Source: Terriglobales bacterium
Lineage (GTDB): Bacteria; Acidobacteriota; Terriglobia; Terriglobales; Acidobacteriaceae
NCBI GenBank assembly: GCA_025936825.1
Contig: JAICSO010000013.1
Location: 1 to 64,000, forward strand
DNA length: 64,000 nt
Direction: 5' to 3'
Position numbers and translations under genes: made by a program. Shown piece after piece: positions 45,451 to 53,488 of this stretch. Position 1 is the first letter of the stretch. Each line of letters starts with the position of its first letter. The notes below the pieces were generated by a model that saw nothing but the letters and a program-made list of their open reading frames with translations, had not been told where the DNA came from and did not search any database.

Positions 45451-45466
45451 GTCGTGAAGTCACGAC
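45451..45466. terminator. hairpin between the cytochrome genes and coxB
   Basis: GTCGTG at 45451-45456 pairs with CACGAC at 45461-45466 around a four-base loop, 14 bases after the cupredoxin-like gene. There is no T-run. It may separate the electron-carrier genes from the oxidase subunit genes, which start 128 bases later. Confidence 0.35.
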
Positions 45467-45593
45467 CTGCGGCACTCGGCTTCGGCGCGGCTGATGACAG
45501 GCGCCAGGCCGGAGTGACGTGTGGCATCGGGCGGCACCCAAAACACAGTGGCGTTAGTCCGTAATATTACAACGCCACCAAGCGTGGGGGACT

Positions 45594-46397
45594 ATGGCAA
45601 GACTAGTGGCAGTCACAATCGTCGTAATTGCGATTCTTTCTGCAATCCCGATCATTCGGCATACCTGGTGGACCGCACCTGACATCTCTACTCACGGCCA
45701 AGCCATCGATGAGCAGATGTCTGAGACCATGGCGGAGGCCGGTATTTCTTTCCTGATCTCGCAGATTCTGCTCGGCTATTTCATTTGGCGATTCTCTAAA
45801 CCCAAACCGGGCGAGCCGATTCGCAACTTTCCCGGCGGCGCCATGGGCCTGGTGATCGCCGCATTCTTACTGGTCGGCACCGAGGTGCTGGCTCTGGGTG
45901 CTTTCGGCGCGAAGGCGTGGGCAAACGTCTATTTCACTCCGCCCGGCGCGGATGCCATGCCAGTCCAGGTTCAAGCCGGACAGTTCGCTTTCTACTTCCG
46001 CTATCCCGGGCCCGACGGCAAATTCGGCCCGATTCATCCCGACATGGTCAATGAGTCCAACCAGAACTTCTACGGGCTCGACCAGACTCATGATGCCGAT
46101 TCCAAGGACGACATCGTAACCGCCGAGATGGCCATCCCCGTGAACCACGAAATTCATCTGCTGATGCATTCCAAAGACGTAGGCCATGCCTTCTTCGTTC
46201 CCGAGCTGCGGGTGCATCAAGACTTCGTTCCCGGCTTGGATCTGTCGTTGCATTTCACCGCCACCAAGATCGGACGCTACGAAATTGTCTGTACGCAGCT
46301 GTGCGGCCTCGGACACTACAACATGAAGGCTTATCTCAGCGTGATGTCGCAAGAAGATTTCGATAAGTGGTTAAAGCAGCAAGCCGCGAACCAGTAA
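45594..46397 (+). CDS. coxB: cytochrome c oxidase subunit II
   Basis: A 267-residue subunit with two membrane segments (TIVVIAILSAIPII; ISFLISQILLGYFIW) plus a third hydrophobic stretch (LVIAAFLLVGTEVLALGAFG), followed by a periplasmic cupredoxin domain. The bimetallic CuA site is complete: His in DVGHAFFVPELRV and CTQLCGLGHYNM, which gives C-x3-C-x3-H-x2-M. No haem c is fused to it, unlike true caa3 subunit II. It receives electrons from the cytochromes encoded upstream. Confidence 0.92.
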   Translation: MARLVAVTIVVIAILSAIPIIRHTWWTAPDISTHGQAIDEQMSETMAEAGISFLISQILLGYFIWRFSKPKPGEPIRNFPGGAMGLVIAAFLLVGTEVLALGAFGAKAWANVYFTPPGADAMPVQVQAGQFAFYFRYPGPDGKFGPIHPDMVNESNQNFYGLDQTHDADSKDDIVTAEMAIPVNHEIHLLMHSKDVGHAFFVPELRVHQDFVPGLDLSLHFTATKIGRYEIVCTQLCGLGHYNMKAYLSVMSQEDFDKWLKQQAANQ

Positions 46398-46413
46398 AGG
46401 GGAATAGCAATCT

Positions 46414-48204
46414 ATGCACGAGATGGCATCGCAGGCGCACGTAGCGCATCATGGGCCGCCCACAAGTTTCATTCGCAAGTACATCTTCAGCCTTGATCAT
46501 AAAGTCATCGGCAAGCAGTATTACGGCCTTGCTTTTATCTCCGTGCTGATCGGGATGTTTCTTTCCTGGCTGATGCGAGTCCACCTGGGCTGGACTAACG
46601 CCAAAATTCCTGGATTGCACCTGCTCTCGCCTTCGGGCGCGCCTGGTGATGTCATGACTCCTGAGTACTACCTGCAGCTCATGACCATGCATGCCACGCT
46701 CATGGTGTTTTTCGTATTGACCACGGCGCCGTTTGCCGCCTTCGGCAACTACTTCCTGCCAATCCAGGTGGGCGCCGAAGACATGCCATTCCCCCACTTC
46801 AACATGATGTCGTTCTGGGTGACCTTCGCAGGATTCCTTGCCCTGATTGCATCCTTCTTTGTCGGTGATGGCCCGACTCTCGGCGGCTGGACGCAATACG
46901 CACCTCTTAGCGCTGTCGGTTCTGTCGCGGGACCGGGAGAAGGAATGGGCGTGGTGCTATGGGCCATTTCCATCGGACTATTCTGCGTCGGCCAACTTCT
47001 CGGGGCGCTCAACTTCATCACCACCACGCTAGACATGCGTACCAAGGGCATGAGTCTGTGGCGCATGCCGATGACGGTCTGGGGATGGTTCATCACCTCG
47101 GTCATGGGTTTGACCGCCTTCGCCGTCCTGATGCCTGCCTGCATTCTGCTGATCCTCGATCACGTCGCCGGCACCAGCTTCTTCGTTCCTTCCAACCTCG
47201 TCATCAACGATCAACTGCAACCACATTCTGGAGGATCCACCCTCCTATGGCAGCACCTGTTCTGGTTCTTCGGACACCCTGAGGTTTACATCGCCATTGT
47301 GCCCGGTATGGGCATCGTGTCCCATGTGCTGATTCCGAACCTGCGCCGTCCTCTGCTCAGCCACCGTGTTCTCATCTACTCCTTCGGTGCGCTGGCCGTG
47401 CTGAGTTATATGGTCTATGGCCATCACATGTTCGTCAGCGGAATGAACCCAGTCTCGTCGATCGCGTTTTCGTTCCCGACGCTGATCATCACCATCCCGT
47501 CGACCATTATCGTGCTGATTTGGCTGGCTAGCCTGTACGGCTCACGTTTGCGCATCAACAGCGCCTCGCTGTTTGCGCTCGGGTTCATTTCAATGTTCAT
47601 CACCGGCGGCGTGAGCGGTTTCTTCCTGGCGCAGCCTTCGCTCGACATCATGTTGCATGCGACCTATTTCGTAGTCGGGCACTTCCACATGGTTATGGCG
47701 GTGGCGGCCATGTTTGGAATTTTTGCCGGAACCTATTTCTGGTTCCCCAAGATGTTTGGACGCATGATGGATGAGCGTTTGGGCAAGCTTCACTTCTGGC
47801 TGACGTTTGTCGGCGCCTATGCCATCTTCATGCCCTTCCACTATCTGGGCTTGGCCGGCAATATTCGCCGGTACCAGGCGTTTGCCCCGGACTACATGCA
47901 GCGCTTCATTCCGGTGCACCAGTTCATCACCATCGCCGCCCTGATCACCGGCGCAGCGCAGCTCATTTTCGTCTACAACCTGGTTTACAGCCGCTACCGT
48001 GGCGCACCCGCTCCCGAGAACCCATGGGAAGCCACCTCGCTGGAGTGGAGCACGCCTTCCTCTCCGCCGCCGTTCGATAACTTTGGCGGCCAGCTGCCGG
48101 TGGTCTATCACGATCCCTATCAGTACGGAATTGAAAGTTCCACGGGTGACTACGTGATGCAGACCTCGCCCGAACAAATCAAGAGCGTGCGCGACGAAGC
48201 CTAG
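46414..48204 (+). CDS. coxA: cytochrome c oxidase subunit I
   Basis: A 596-residue haem-copper oxidase core with at least twelve helices. The ligands are clear: haem a His in TMHATLMVFF, CuB His and the cross-linked Tyr in FFGHPEVYI, the two CuB His in YGHHMF, and the last haem His pair in GHFHMVMA. The D-channel Asp and Asn are kept (GAEDMPFPHFNMMSFW). In the K-channel helix, however, the sequence is TIPSTIIVLIW where the standard enzyme has VPTGIKIFSW, so the usual Lys is replaced by Ile. It reduces oxygen to water and pumps protons. Confidence 0.93.
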   Translation: MHEMASQAHVAHHGPPTSFIRKYIFSLDHKVIGKQYYGLAFISVLIGMFLSWLMRVHLGWTNAKIPGLHLLSPSGAPGDVMTPEYYLQLMTMHATLMVFFVLTTAPFAAFGNYFLPIQVGAEDMPFPHFNMMSFWVTFAGFLALIASFFVGDGPTLGGWTQYAPLSAVGSVAGPGEGMGVVLWAISIGLFCVGQLLGALNFITTTLDMRTKGMSLWRMPMTVWGWFITSVMGLTAFAVLMPACILLILDHVAGTSFFVPSNLVINDQLQPHSGGSTLLWQHLFWFFGHPEVYIAIVPGMGIVSHVLIPNLRRPLLSHRVLIYSFGALAVLSYMVYGHHMFVSGMNPVSSIAFSFPTLIITIPSTIIVLIWLASLYGSRLRINSASLFALGFISMFITGGVSGFFLAQPSLDIMLHATYFVVGHFHMVMAVAAMFGIFAGTYFWFPKMFGRMMDERLGKLHFWLTFVGAYAIFMPFHYLGLAGNIRRYQAFAPDYMQRFIPVHQFITIAALITGAAQLIFVYNLVYSRYRGAPAPENPWEATSLEWSTPSSPPPFDNFGGQLPVVYHDPYQYGIESSTGDYVMQTSPEQIKSVRDEA

Positions 48205-48223
48205 CGCAGATTTGGAGTAACGA

Positions 48224-48883
48224 ATGGCAACTACAATTCAATCGCCAAGGACGCAGCAGTTTGGCCAGCCGGTATCAGGTGGACCCGGCGGAGGAAATAG
48301 CGCAGGAAATGGCGACCTGCGGCTCGCGAAAGAGTACGCTCCGCCTCCAGCCTCTACCGCCATGTGGGTCCTGATCACCGGGATCAGCATGACGTTTCTG
48401 GCGTTCACCAGCGCATTGGTTGTGCGCAAAGGCGGAGCCAGCGACTGGCAACACCTGACACTTCCGTCTATTCTTTATCTCACCACCCTGATTCTTCTTG
48501 CGAGCAGCGTGACTTTGCAGATCGGGCGCCGCGAAGTCGACGCTTTCATGACCGGAACGCGCCGCGTGCAACATCCAGCGCGCTGGCTCTACGTCAGCTT
48601 GGCGCTTGGCTTTCTGTTTGTCGCGGGGCAATACCTCGCCTGGCGTGAATTACGCAGCCAGGGGATCTATCTGGCAACCAATCCCAGCAGCTCTTTCTTT
48701 TACGTTTTTACGGTGGCTCACGTTCTGCATCTTTCCGGTGGGCTGGCCGGGCTGACTCGCGTTCTTCGCAAGCTGCACTTTCGAACCTTACATAAGAGCA
48801 CGCTGGACGCCACCTCGCGCTATTGGCATTTCATGGATTTTCTGTGGGTCTACCTGTTCTTTTTGCTGTGGATGAAACTCTAA
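48224..48883 (+). CDS. coxC: cytochrome c oxidase subunit III (first copy)
   Basis: A 219-residue subunit with five membrane segments, beginning after a Gly-rich N-terminus (AMWVLITGISMTFLAFTSAL) and ending with the family's characteristic YWHFMDFLWVYLFFLLW. The gene has GGAG upstream. It lacks the first two helices of seven-helix subunit III, as is usual for the short bacterial form. It is followed 12 bases later by a second subunit III gene. Confidence 0.88.
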   Translation: MATTIQSPRTQQFGQPVSGGPGGGNSAGNGDLRLAKEYAPPPASTAMWVLITGISMTFLAFTSALVVRKGGASDWQHLTLPSILYLTTLILLASSVTLQIGRREVDAFMTGTRRVQHPARWLYVSLALGFLFVAGQYLAWRELRSQGIYLATNPSSSFFYVFTVAHVLHLSGGLAGLTRVLRKLHFRTLHKSTLDATSRYWHFMDFLWVYLFFLLWMKL

Positions 48884-48895
48884 CAGGGAGGATAT

Positions 48896-49516
48896 GTGAG
48901 CCAAGCACATGTGATCGTGCACGAACACCCGCCGGGGATGACCACCGGGTTGCCGCCGTTTTCTGTGGCTGCGAAGAAGATGGCCATTTGGCTCTTTATT
49001 ATTGCCGACGCGGCTACGTTCGCCGCATGTCTGGTCGTCTACGGCTTCCTGCGGAACGGATCGGCCAGTTGGCCAAGGCCGTTTCACAGCATCGTCAACG
49101 TGGCGATCATGACCTTCATCCTTCTGACCAGCAGCCTCACCATGCTGTTCGGAGTCCGCGCCGCCAAGGTTGGCGATAAAGCCGGCGCGCTGCGCTGGAC
49201 CATGATCACCGCCGCAGGTGGAGTCGTCTTCGCGCTGCTTCATATCCGCGAGTGGATGGGACTGATCGGCGAAGGTATGACCTTGTTTCATAACCCAGGG
49301 GGGAACCCCCTCTTCGGCGCTTCCTTCTTCTCGATAACCGGTTTGCACTTGCTCCACGTAACCGGCGGGGTTGTGGCACTGGTTGCCGTGGGACTTCGGT
49401 ACAAAAACGGCCGTTACAATGCCGACGATCTCGAAGTAACTGGCCTGTACTGGCACTTCGTGGATCTCGTCTGGATGTTTGTCGTACCGTTTGTGTACCT
49501 GTTGAACTTGGCTTGA
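48896..49516 (+). CDS. cytochrome c oxidase subunit III (second copy)
   Basis: A 206-residue paralogue of the preceding gene, starting at GTG 48896 with GGGAGG upstream. It has five membrane segments (KMAIWLFIIADAATFAACLV at first, then SITGLHLLHVTGGVVALVAV) and the same terminal motif YWHFVDLVWMFVVPFVYLL. Two subunit III genes in tandem are unusual. The products may both be in the enzyme or be used alternately. The Glu that often lies in the first helix of the family is replaced here by Ala-Asp. Confidence 0.87.
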   Translation: MSQAHVIVHEHPPGMTTGLPPFSVAAKKMAIWLFIIADAATFAACLVVYGFLRNGSASWPRPFHSIVNVAIMTFILLTSSLTMLFGVRAAKVGDKAGALRWTMITAAGGVVFALLHIREWMGLIGEGMTLFHNPGGNPLFGASFFSITGLHLLHVTGGVVALVAVGLRYKNGRYNADDLEVTGLYWHFVDLVWMFVVPFVYLLNLA

Positions 49517-49537
49517 TAACGCGCAAGGGAGCGATCT

Positions 49538-49900
49538 ATGGTTGATGCACCTGATGTGCACGGCACCGAACCTGCTGCCAGATATTCCGACACCATCGGA
49601 AAGTATGTCGGCGTATATGTGTGCCTCTTGATTCTGGCGGCCCTGCAATTTGTCATCGCGTTCATGGGCATGGACACGACGGCGAAATTCGCCCGCATGT
49701 TTTTCATCGCCGTTGCGGAGGCCGGGCTCGCTTTGCTTTTTTTCATGCACCTATGGGCGGAGAAACGCGGGTTCCTGCTCTTTGTCGTGGTTTTTACCGG
49801 CTTCGTTCTTCTGGCAATGCAGTATGGGTGGACTGATAGCGATCGCATGGAAGTGGGCGCACCCTACACGCAACCGAAGCAGGGAGTTGTTTCGCAATGA
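49538..49900 (+). CDS. cytochrome c oxidase subunit IV (bacterial type)
   Basis: A 120-residue protein with three hydrophobic helices (KYVGVYVCLLILAALQFVIA; RMFFIAVAEAGLALLFFMHL; FLLFVVVFTGFVLLAMQYGW). The FFMHL motif in helix 2 is typical of prokaryotic subunit IV. It has a standard ribosome site (AGGGAG). The stop overlaps the next start (ATGA). Confidence 0.85.
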   Translation: MVDAPDVHGTEPAARYSDTIGKYVGVYVCLLILAALQFVIAFMGMDTTAKFARMFFIAVAEAGLALLFFMHLWAEKRGFLLFVVVFTGFVLLAMQYGWTDSDRMEVGAPYTQPKQGVVSQ

Positions 49901-50193
49901 AACGCTGTGCCCTTGTCGCGCTATGGTTCGCTGTCTTTGCCGCACTGATCGCCCTCTTGAACGCACCGGTGTTTAGCCAGTCCTGCGCGCTCTGCTATAC
50001 GCAAGCCGCTTCCGCTGGCCGAAAAACGATCGAGGCTTTGCGAAGTGGAATTCTTATCCTGGTACTGCCGCCCACATTGGCCTCGGTTGGCATGCTGTTT
50101 ATCGTGCATCGCAAGCGAAACCAGGTTCGTCGCGGAGAGAACCATGGCGAAGATCAGACTCGTTCCGGACAGAATGCTGGCCAAGAGTGGTGA
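49897..50193 (+). CDS. small membrane protein with CxxC-type motif
   Basis: A 98-residue protein with a signal-like N-terminus (VALWFAVFAALIALLNAPVF), the motif SCALCYTQA and a second membrane segment (GILILVLPPTLASVGMLFIV), then a basic, hydrophilic tail. It overlaps subunit IV by four bases and haem O synthase by 50 bases. The cysteine pair and location suggest a role in oxidase assembly or copper insertion, which is inference only. Confidence 0.6.
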   Translation: MKRCALVALWFAVFAALIALLNAPVFSQSCALCYTQAASAGRKTIEALRSGILILVLPPTLASVGMLFIVHRKRNQVRRGENHGEDQTRSGQNAGQEW

Positions 50194-51088
50194 AATGAGA
50201 TCGAACCCTGGGGATTCACCCAATCCGACAGCAGCACTGAAATCCAAGCTGACAGATTATTACACTCTCACCAAGCCCGAAGTGAACTTGCTGATTCTGA
50301 TGACCACATCCGCGGGATTTTATCTTGCCTCTCGCACTCACTTTAGACTTTCGCTTCTTTTCAGCACGCTGCTCGGAACCGTACTCGTGGCCAGCGGGAC
50401 TGCAACTCTGAATCAGTGGATGGAACGGGCTTGGGATGGCCGCATGCGCCGTACTGCGCAACGCCCTCTGCCCACCGGTCGCATCAGCCCGCGCGCGGCC
50501 TTCGTGTTCGGGCTGTGTTTGAGCATCGCCGGTGGCGCGTACCTTGTGCTTACCGTCAACCTGCTCTCGGGCATGCTGGCCATCGCGACTTTGCTTTCGT
50601 ATTTGCTGATCTATACGCCGCTGAAGAGGAAGACGGCCCTTTGCACCATGCTGGGCGCGATTCCTGGAGCTATGCCGACTCTGATCGGATGGGCCGGCGC
50701 CACCAACCGCATTGACCCCCAGGCGTGGTATCTCTTCGCTATCCTCTTTCTGTGGCAGTTCCCCCATTTTCTCGCCATAGCCCTAATGTACCGCGAGGAT
50801 TACGAACGTGCCGGATATCGCATGCTTCCTGCCTTTGATGCGGACTCACGTTTCACTCGAGCAGAAATCGTTGGTTTTGCAGTCGTTCTGGTAGCGGCGA
50901 CCGTCCTGCCCGGAGTCGCTCGTCAAAGTGTCTGGTACAGCGGCTCCATGCTGCTTGCTGGAAGCCTGCTCCTTTATTCCTGTGTTCGACTGGCTCAAAC
51001 CGGTTCCCGTATAGTCGCCACCCGGGTTCTCCACCACTCGGTCATCTACCTGCCGGTGGTTCTTGCGGTCATGGCATTCGTGCGTTGA
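50144..51088 (+). CDS. ctaB: protohaem IX farnesyltransferase (haem O synthase)
   Basis: ATG 50144 is preferred because GGAGAG lies five bases upstream; ATG 50195 is the alternative. The 314-residue UbiA-type prenyltransferase has the first polyprenyl-binding motif NQWMERAWDGRMRRTAQRPL and the second in YREDYERAGYRMLP, with about nine helices. It attaches farnesyl to haem B to give haem O, needed for the oxidase encoded upstream. It ends the operon. Confidence 0.88.
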   Translation: MAKIRLVPDRMLAKSGEMRSNPGDSPNPTAALKSKLTDYYTLTKPEVNLLILMTTSAGFYLASRTHFRLSLLFSTLLGTVLVASGTATLNQWMERAWDGRMRRTAQRPLPTGRISPRAAFVFGLCLSIAGGAYLVLTVNLLSGMLAIATLLSYLLIYTPLKRKTALCTMLGAIPGAMPTLIGWAGATNRIDPQAWYLFAILFLWQFPHFLAIALMYREDYERAGYRMLPAFDADSRFTRAEIVGFAVVLVAATVLPGVARQSVWYSGSMLLAGSLLLYSCVRLAQTGSRIVATRVLHHSVIYLPVVLAVMAFVR

Positions 51089-51167
51089 TGACTGTCTTCG
51101 CCATTGCGAGTATTGGAATTTCGAGAAAACATCGCGCTGCCGCGACTGAATGCCAAACCACTGCTGT

Positions 51168-51494
51168 TCAAATTCCGCTGTTCGCGGAACGGTCCTCCAG
51201 CCAAGAATCCAGTTTTGATTGCATTTCGGGAGAATGACAGTGGAAGTGAATGCCAGCCTTGCCGTGTTTATCGTCCCAAATCACGACGCCATTGCCAGCA
51301 ATTGTGTCCCCAGTAGGTAGTTCCACCACTACGTTAACTTCGGCTCCAAGTTCCTGGGGTGCCGGAGTATTTAATGCGAGCCCGTTGCTGCTGAGATTGA
51401 TACTCGTGCACTTCAGGTGATCACCTGAAGCTGTACGAAGTGACACGGCCAGCGTGACTGGACAACGAAAATATCGCCTTCGAGGGTTGTTCAT
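51168..51494 (-). CDS. PilZ-domain protein
   Basis: A 108-residue stand-alone PilZ protein. The c-di-GMP contacts are in place: the RxxxR-type start (RRRYFRCPV) and the SINLSSNGLAL (D/N-x-S-x-x-G) loop. A final beta strand reads KAGIHFHCHS. It should bind c-di-GMP and pass the signal to an unknown partner. It is convergent with the oxidase operon. Confidence 0.82.
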   Translation of the reverse strand: MNNPRRRYFRCPVTLAVSLRTASGDHLKCTSINLSSNGLALNTPAPQELGAEVNVVVELPTGDTIAGNGVVIWDDKHGKAGIHFHCHSPEMQSKLDSWLEDRSANSGI

Positions 51495-51953
51495 AACACG
51501 CGTAACCGGTCCTTGCGGTATCTACTTGAGCCGGGAGCCATACAGAACACTCAATGCGAAGAATCGTGTTGTGTTGTTCTATAACGGGCCTGCATGTTTG
51601 GCTACAGTACCGCATGATCCTACAGAATTCTATAGACAAAGGGTTCTGTGGGGTGCTGCCGGATGACCGCCGCTGGCTGAGTCGGTGCGATGTTGTAGCG
51701 CGGTTCCCATTCCGGCTCCTCGGAGGTAGCATCGAAACGCTCCATGACCAACTGCTTTCTCCGCGACAGCCGGAAGCGTCCGCACATTCAGGGATTATGC
51801 CAGATGAGTTCATGTAAGTTGCAGCTTTCTTTCAGTTCGGCGGGGCTGGAATGTGGAGAAGAATACGTCATTCGCTCGATTGGCTCGTGCGCCTCGCTTA
51901 TCTATATTTTTTCTCGGCGACTGAGGTCGCGACATGCTTTTACGAAGGAGGTA
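51495..51953. other. 459-bp divergent spacer, no supported gene
   Basis: Both strands were read between the PilZ start and the cupin start. Frames here are short, lack ribosome sites and show no family resemblance. The region probably holds the promoters of the two divergent genes, but no convincing -35/-10 pair was found. Confidence 0.5.
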
Positions 51954-52460
51954 ATGATCATCGTGTCCGTTGTCGATACAGAGATTGCGAAGGGAGCAGG
52001 AGCCGTCGTCGTGCGTTCTGGTGAAGGTCAAAAGCTCAACTGGGGGCCGTCAGGTAAGATCCGTATTCTCGGAGGAGCCGCTTCTACGAACGACTCGTTT
52101 AGCGTTGTCGAGTGTATTGAGCCTCCGGGCAGCGGGGCCCCACTTCACGTCCATCACGGGGAAGCCGAAGCCTTCTACATTCTGGAGGGCGCGGTCGAGT
52201 TGAAGTGCGGCACAGAAAATCTGACAGCTCATACAGGAGACTTCATCTACGCGCCGAAAGATGTGCCGCACAAGTTCACGGTCTTAGGAGAACAGCCGGC
52301 GCGCCTGTTGATGATGTTTTCACGTCCTGGCTTCGAAATGTTCTTCGCTGAGGGCGGTTCTCCGCTAGACAAACCCATCGCTGGGCCGCCCGATGTGGCG
52401 AGGTTTCGGCGTTTGGTCGAAAAGTACGACATGGAACTGCTCGAAACCCCCGGCCATTAA
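51954..52460 (+). CDS. cupin-domain protein
   Basis: ATG 51954 follows an ideal GAAGGAGG ribosome site, so the much longer frame upstream is rejected. The 168-residue protein has a conserved cupin barrel with metal-type His residues (PLHVHHGEAEAFYILEGAVE) and the second motif GDFIYAPKDVPHKFTVLG. It could be a small-molecule-binding or dioxygenase-like protein. It is convergent with the LuxR-type gene. Confidence 0.82.
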   Translation: MIIVSVVDTEIAKGAGAVVVRSGEGQKLNWGPSGKIRILGGAASTNDSFSVVECIEPPGSGAPLHVHHGEAEAFYILEGAVELKCGTENLTAHTGDFIYAPKDVPHKFTVLGEQPARLLMMFSRPGFEMFFAEGGSPLDKPIAGPPDVARFRRLVEKYDMELLETPGH

Positions 52461-52472
52461 GTATTGGCTGGC

Positions 52473-53033
52473 TCAACCGCGATCTGAGATAGAGCGCGTC
52501 TGGGTTGCACGTGGGTCTTTATGCGCACTGGAGTCGTCCGTTTGGAGAAAGGGTCCGAACTCCGGCCCGGTGCCTGCGCGCAACCCTGCCTCGATAATGC
52601 GGTCGCTGGCTCGAACCAGAGCTGTGAGTTCGGCGCGGGAGTGTACGTTCAGCTTTTCGTAGATATTTACAAGGTGCGTGGAGACCGTTCGCTCACTGAT
52701 AAACAACCGCTTGGCGATGTCACGGTTGGCGAACCCGTGGACCACGTAGCGGACGATTTCACGCTCGCGCTGACAGAGCTTTTCATCCAGCACGGTCTTG
52801 AGTTGACCATTCGGTATAAGGTGAGCGATACGCGACCAGTAGCTGTCATTCTCACGCTCAACCAGTTGGCGTAGTTCTTCTCTTGAAAACTGACGCAGCA
52901 GGTCCATGTCGTGAAATTTCTGCGCGTGATCGACGGCCAGACTAATGAGGTCGTCTTCGTCGGGCGCAGCGAACACCTCGCCACATGGCGGGCAGGTGAG
53001 TCTCAGAATCTGGCTTTCCTCTTTATTCTTCAT
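52473..53033 (-). CDS. LuxR-type HTH regulator with N-terminal DUF1059-like segment
   Basis: The first 45 residues (LRLTCPPCGEVFAAPDEDDL, then AVDHAQKFHDMD) resemble the small DUF1059 module, with a CxxC pair and late His residues that could bind a metal. Residues of about 85-145 are a LuxR-type helix-turn-helix (LCQREREIVRYVVHGFANRD, RTVSTHLVNIYEKLNVHSR). No receiver domain is present, so activity may be controlled by metal or redox at the N-terminus. It is divergent from the MEDS gene by 455 bases. Confidence 0.8.
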   Translation of the reverse strand: MKNKEESQILRLTCPPCGEVFAAPDEDDLISLAVDHAQKFHDMDLLRQFSREELRQLVERENDSYWSRIAHLIPNGQLKTVLDEKLCQREREIVRYVVHGFANRDIAKRLFISERTVSTHLVNIYEKLNVHSRAELTALVRASDRIIEAGLRAGTGPEFGPFLQTDDSSAHKDPRATQTRSISDRG

Positions 53034-53488
53034 TACTAGAATCCCTCAACCATAATACCGCCGCGTCGAGTCAGGGCAGGGGACGTCGAACACCGGGCGG
53101 AGGCTATCGCATTGGGCTCTGGGCCACGAAGAACATGCTGGAAAAGCGACGCTGCAAATCGTCGTACGCAGTAAAGAAGCCTGACGGGCAGCGTCATGAG
53201 CTTGGCATTCCCACTACCCGTGGTTGCCGGCACGGCTTGACTCCACGAACGGTCCCATGCTCATCTAATGCTTCCGGTGTCCCCATATCGGATCACGAGC
53301 TATTTTAAGGACTGCTATTTCTTCTATAGGACGCGAGCGCGAGCAAGGGATCTCTGTGAATACAGGAAATTCTGTATTTTTCCGAGTTGACCTTTGCGTC
53401 AGTATGTAGTTGCAGGATTCTCTGTATGTCGCGCCGAACTGCGTTTAGTCTTGAGTTCCGGTGCGGAAAGCAATATCGGAGGTGCGTA
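53034..53488. other. 455-bp spacer, no supported gene
   Basis: No frame on either strand looks coding. It lies upstream of both the LuxR-type regulator and the MEDS sensor gene and is the likely place for their promoters, which I could not define. Confidence 0.5.

Noticed and set aside
51744-51953. Longer N-terminus for the cupin gene
   Set aside because: A near-perfect ribosome site directly precedes ATG 51954, and the upstream residues do not resemble a protein domain.
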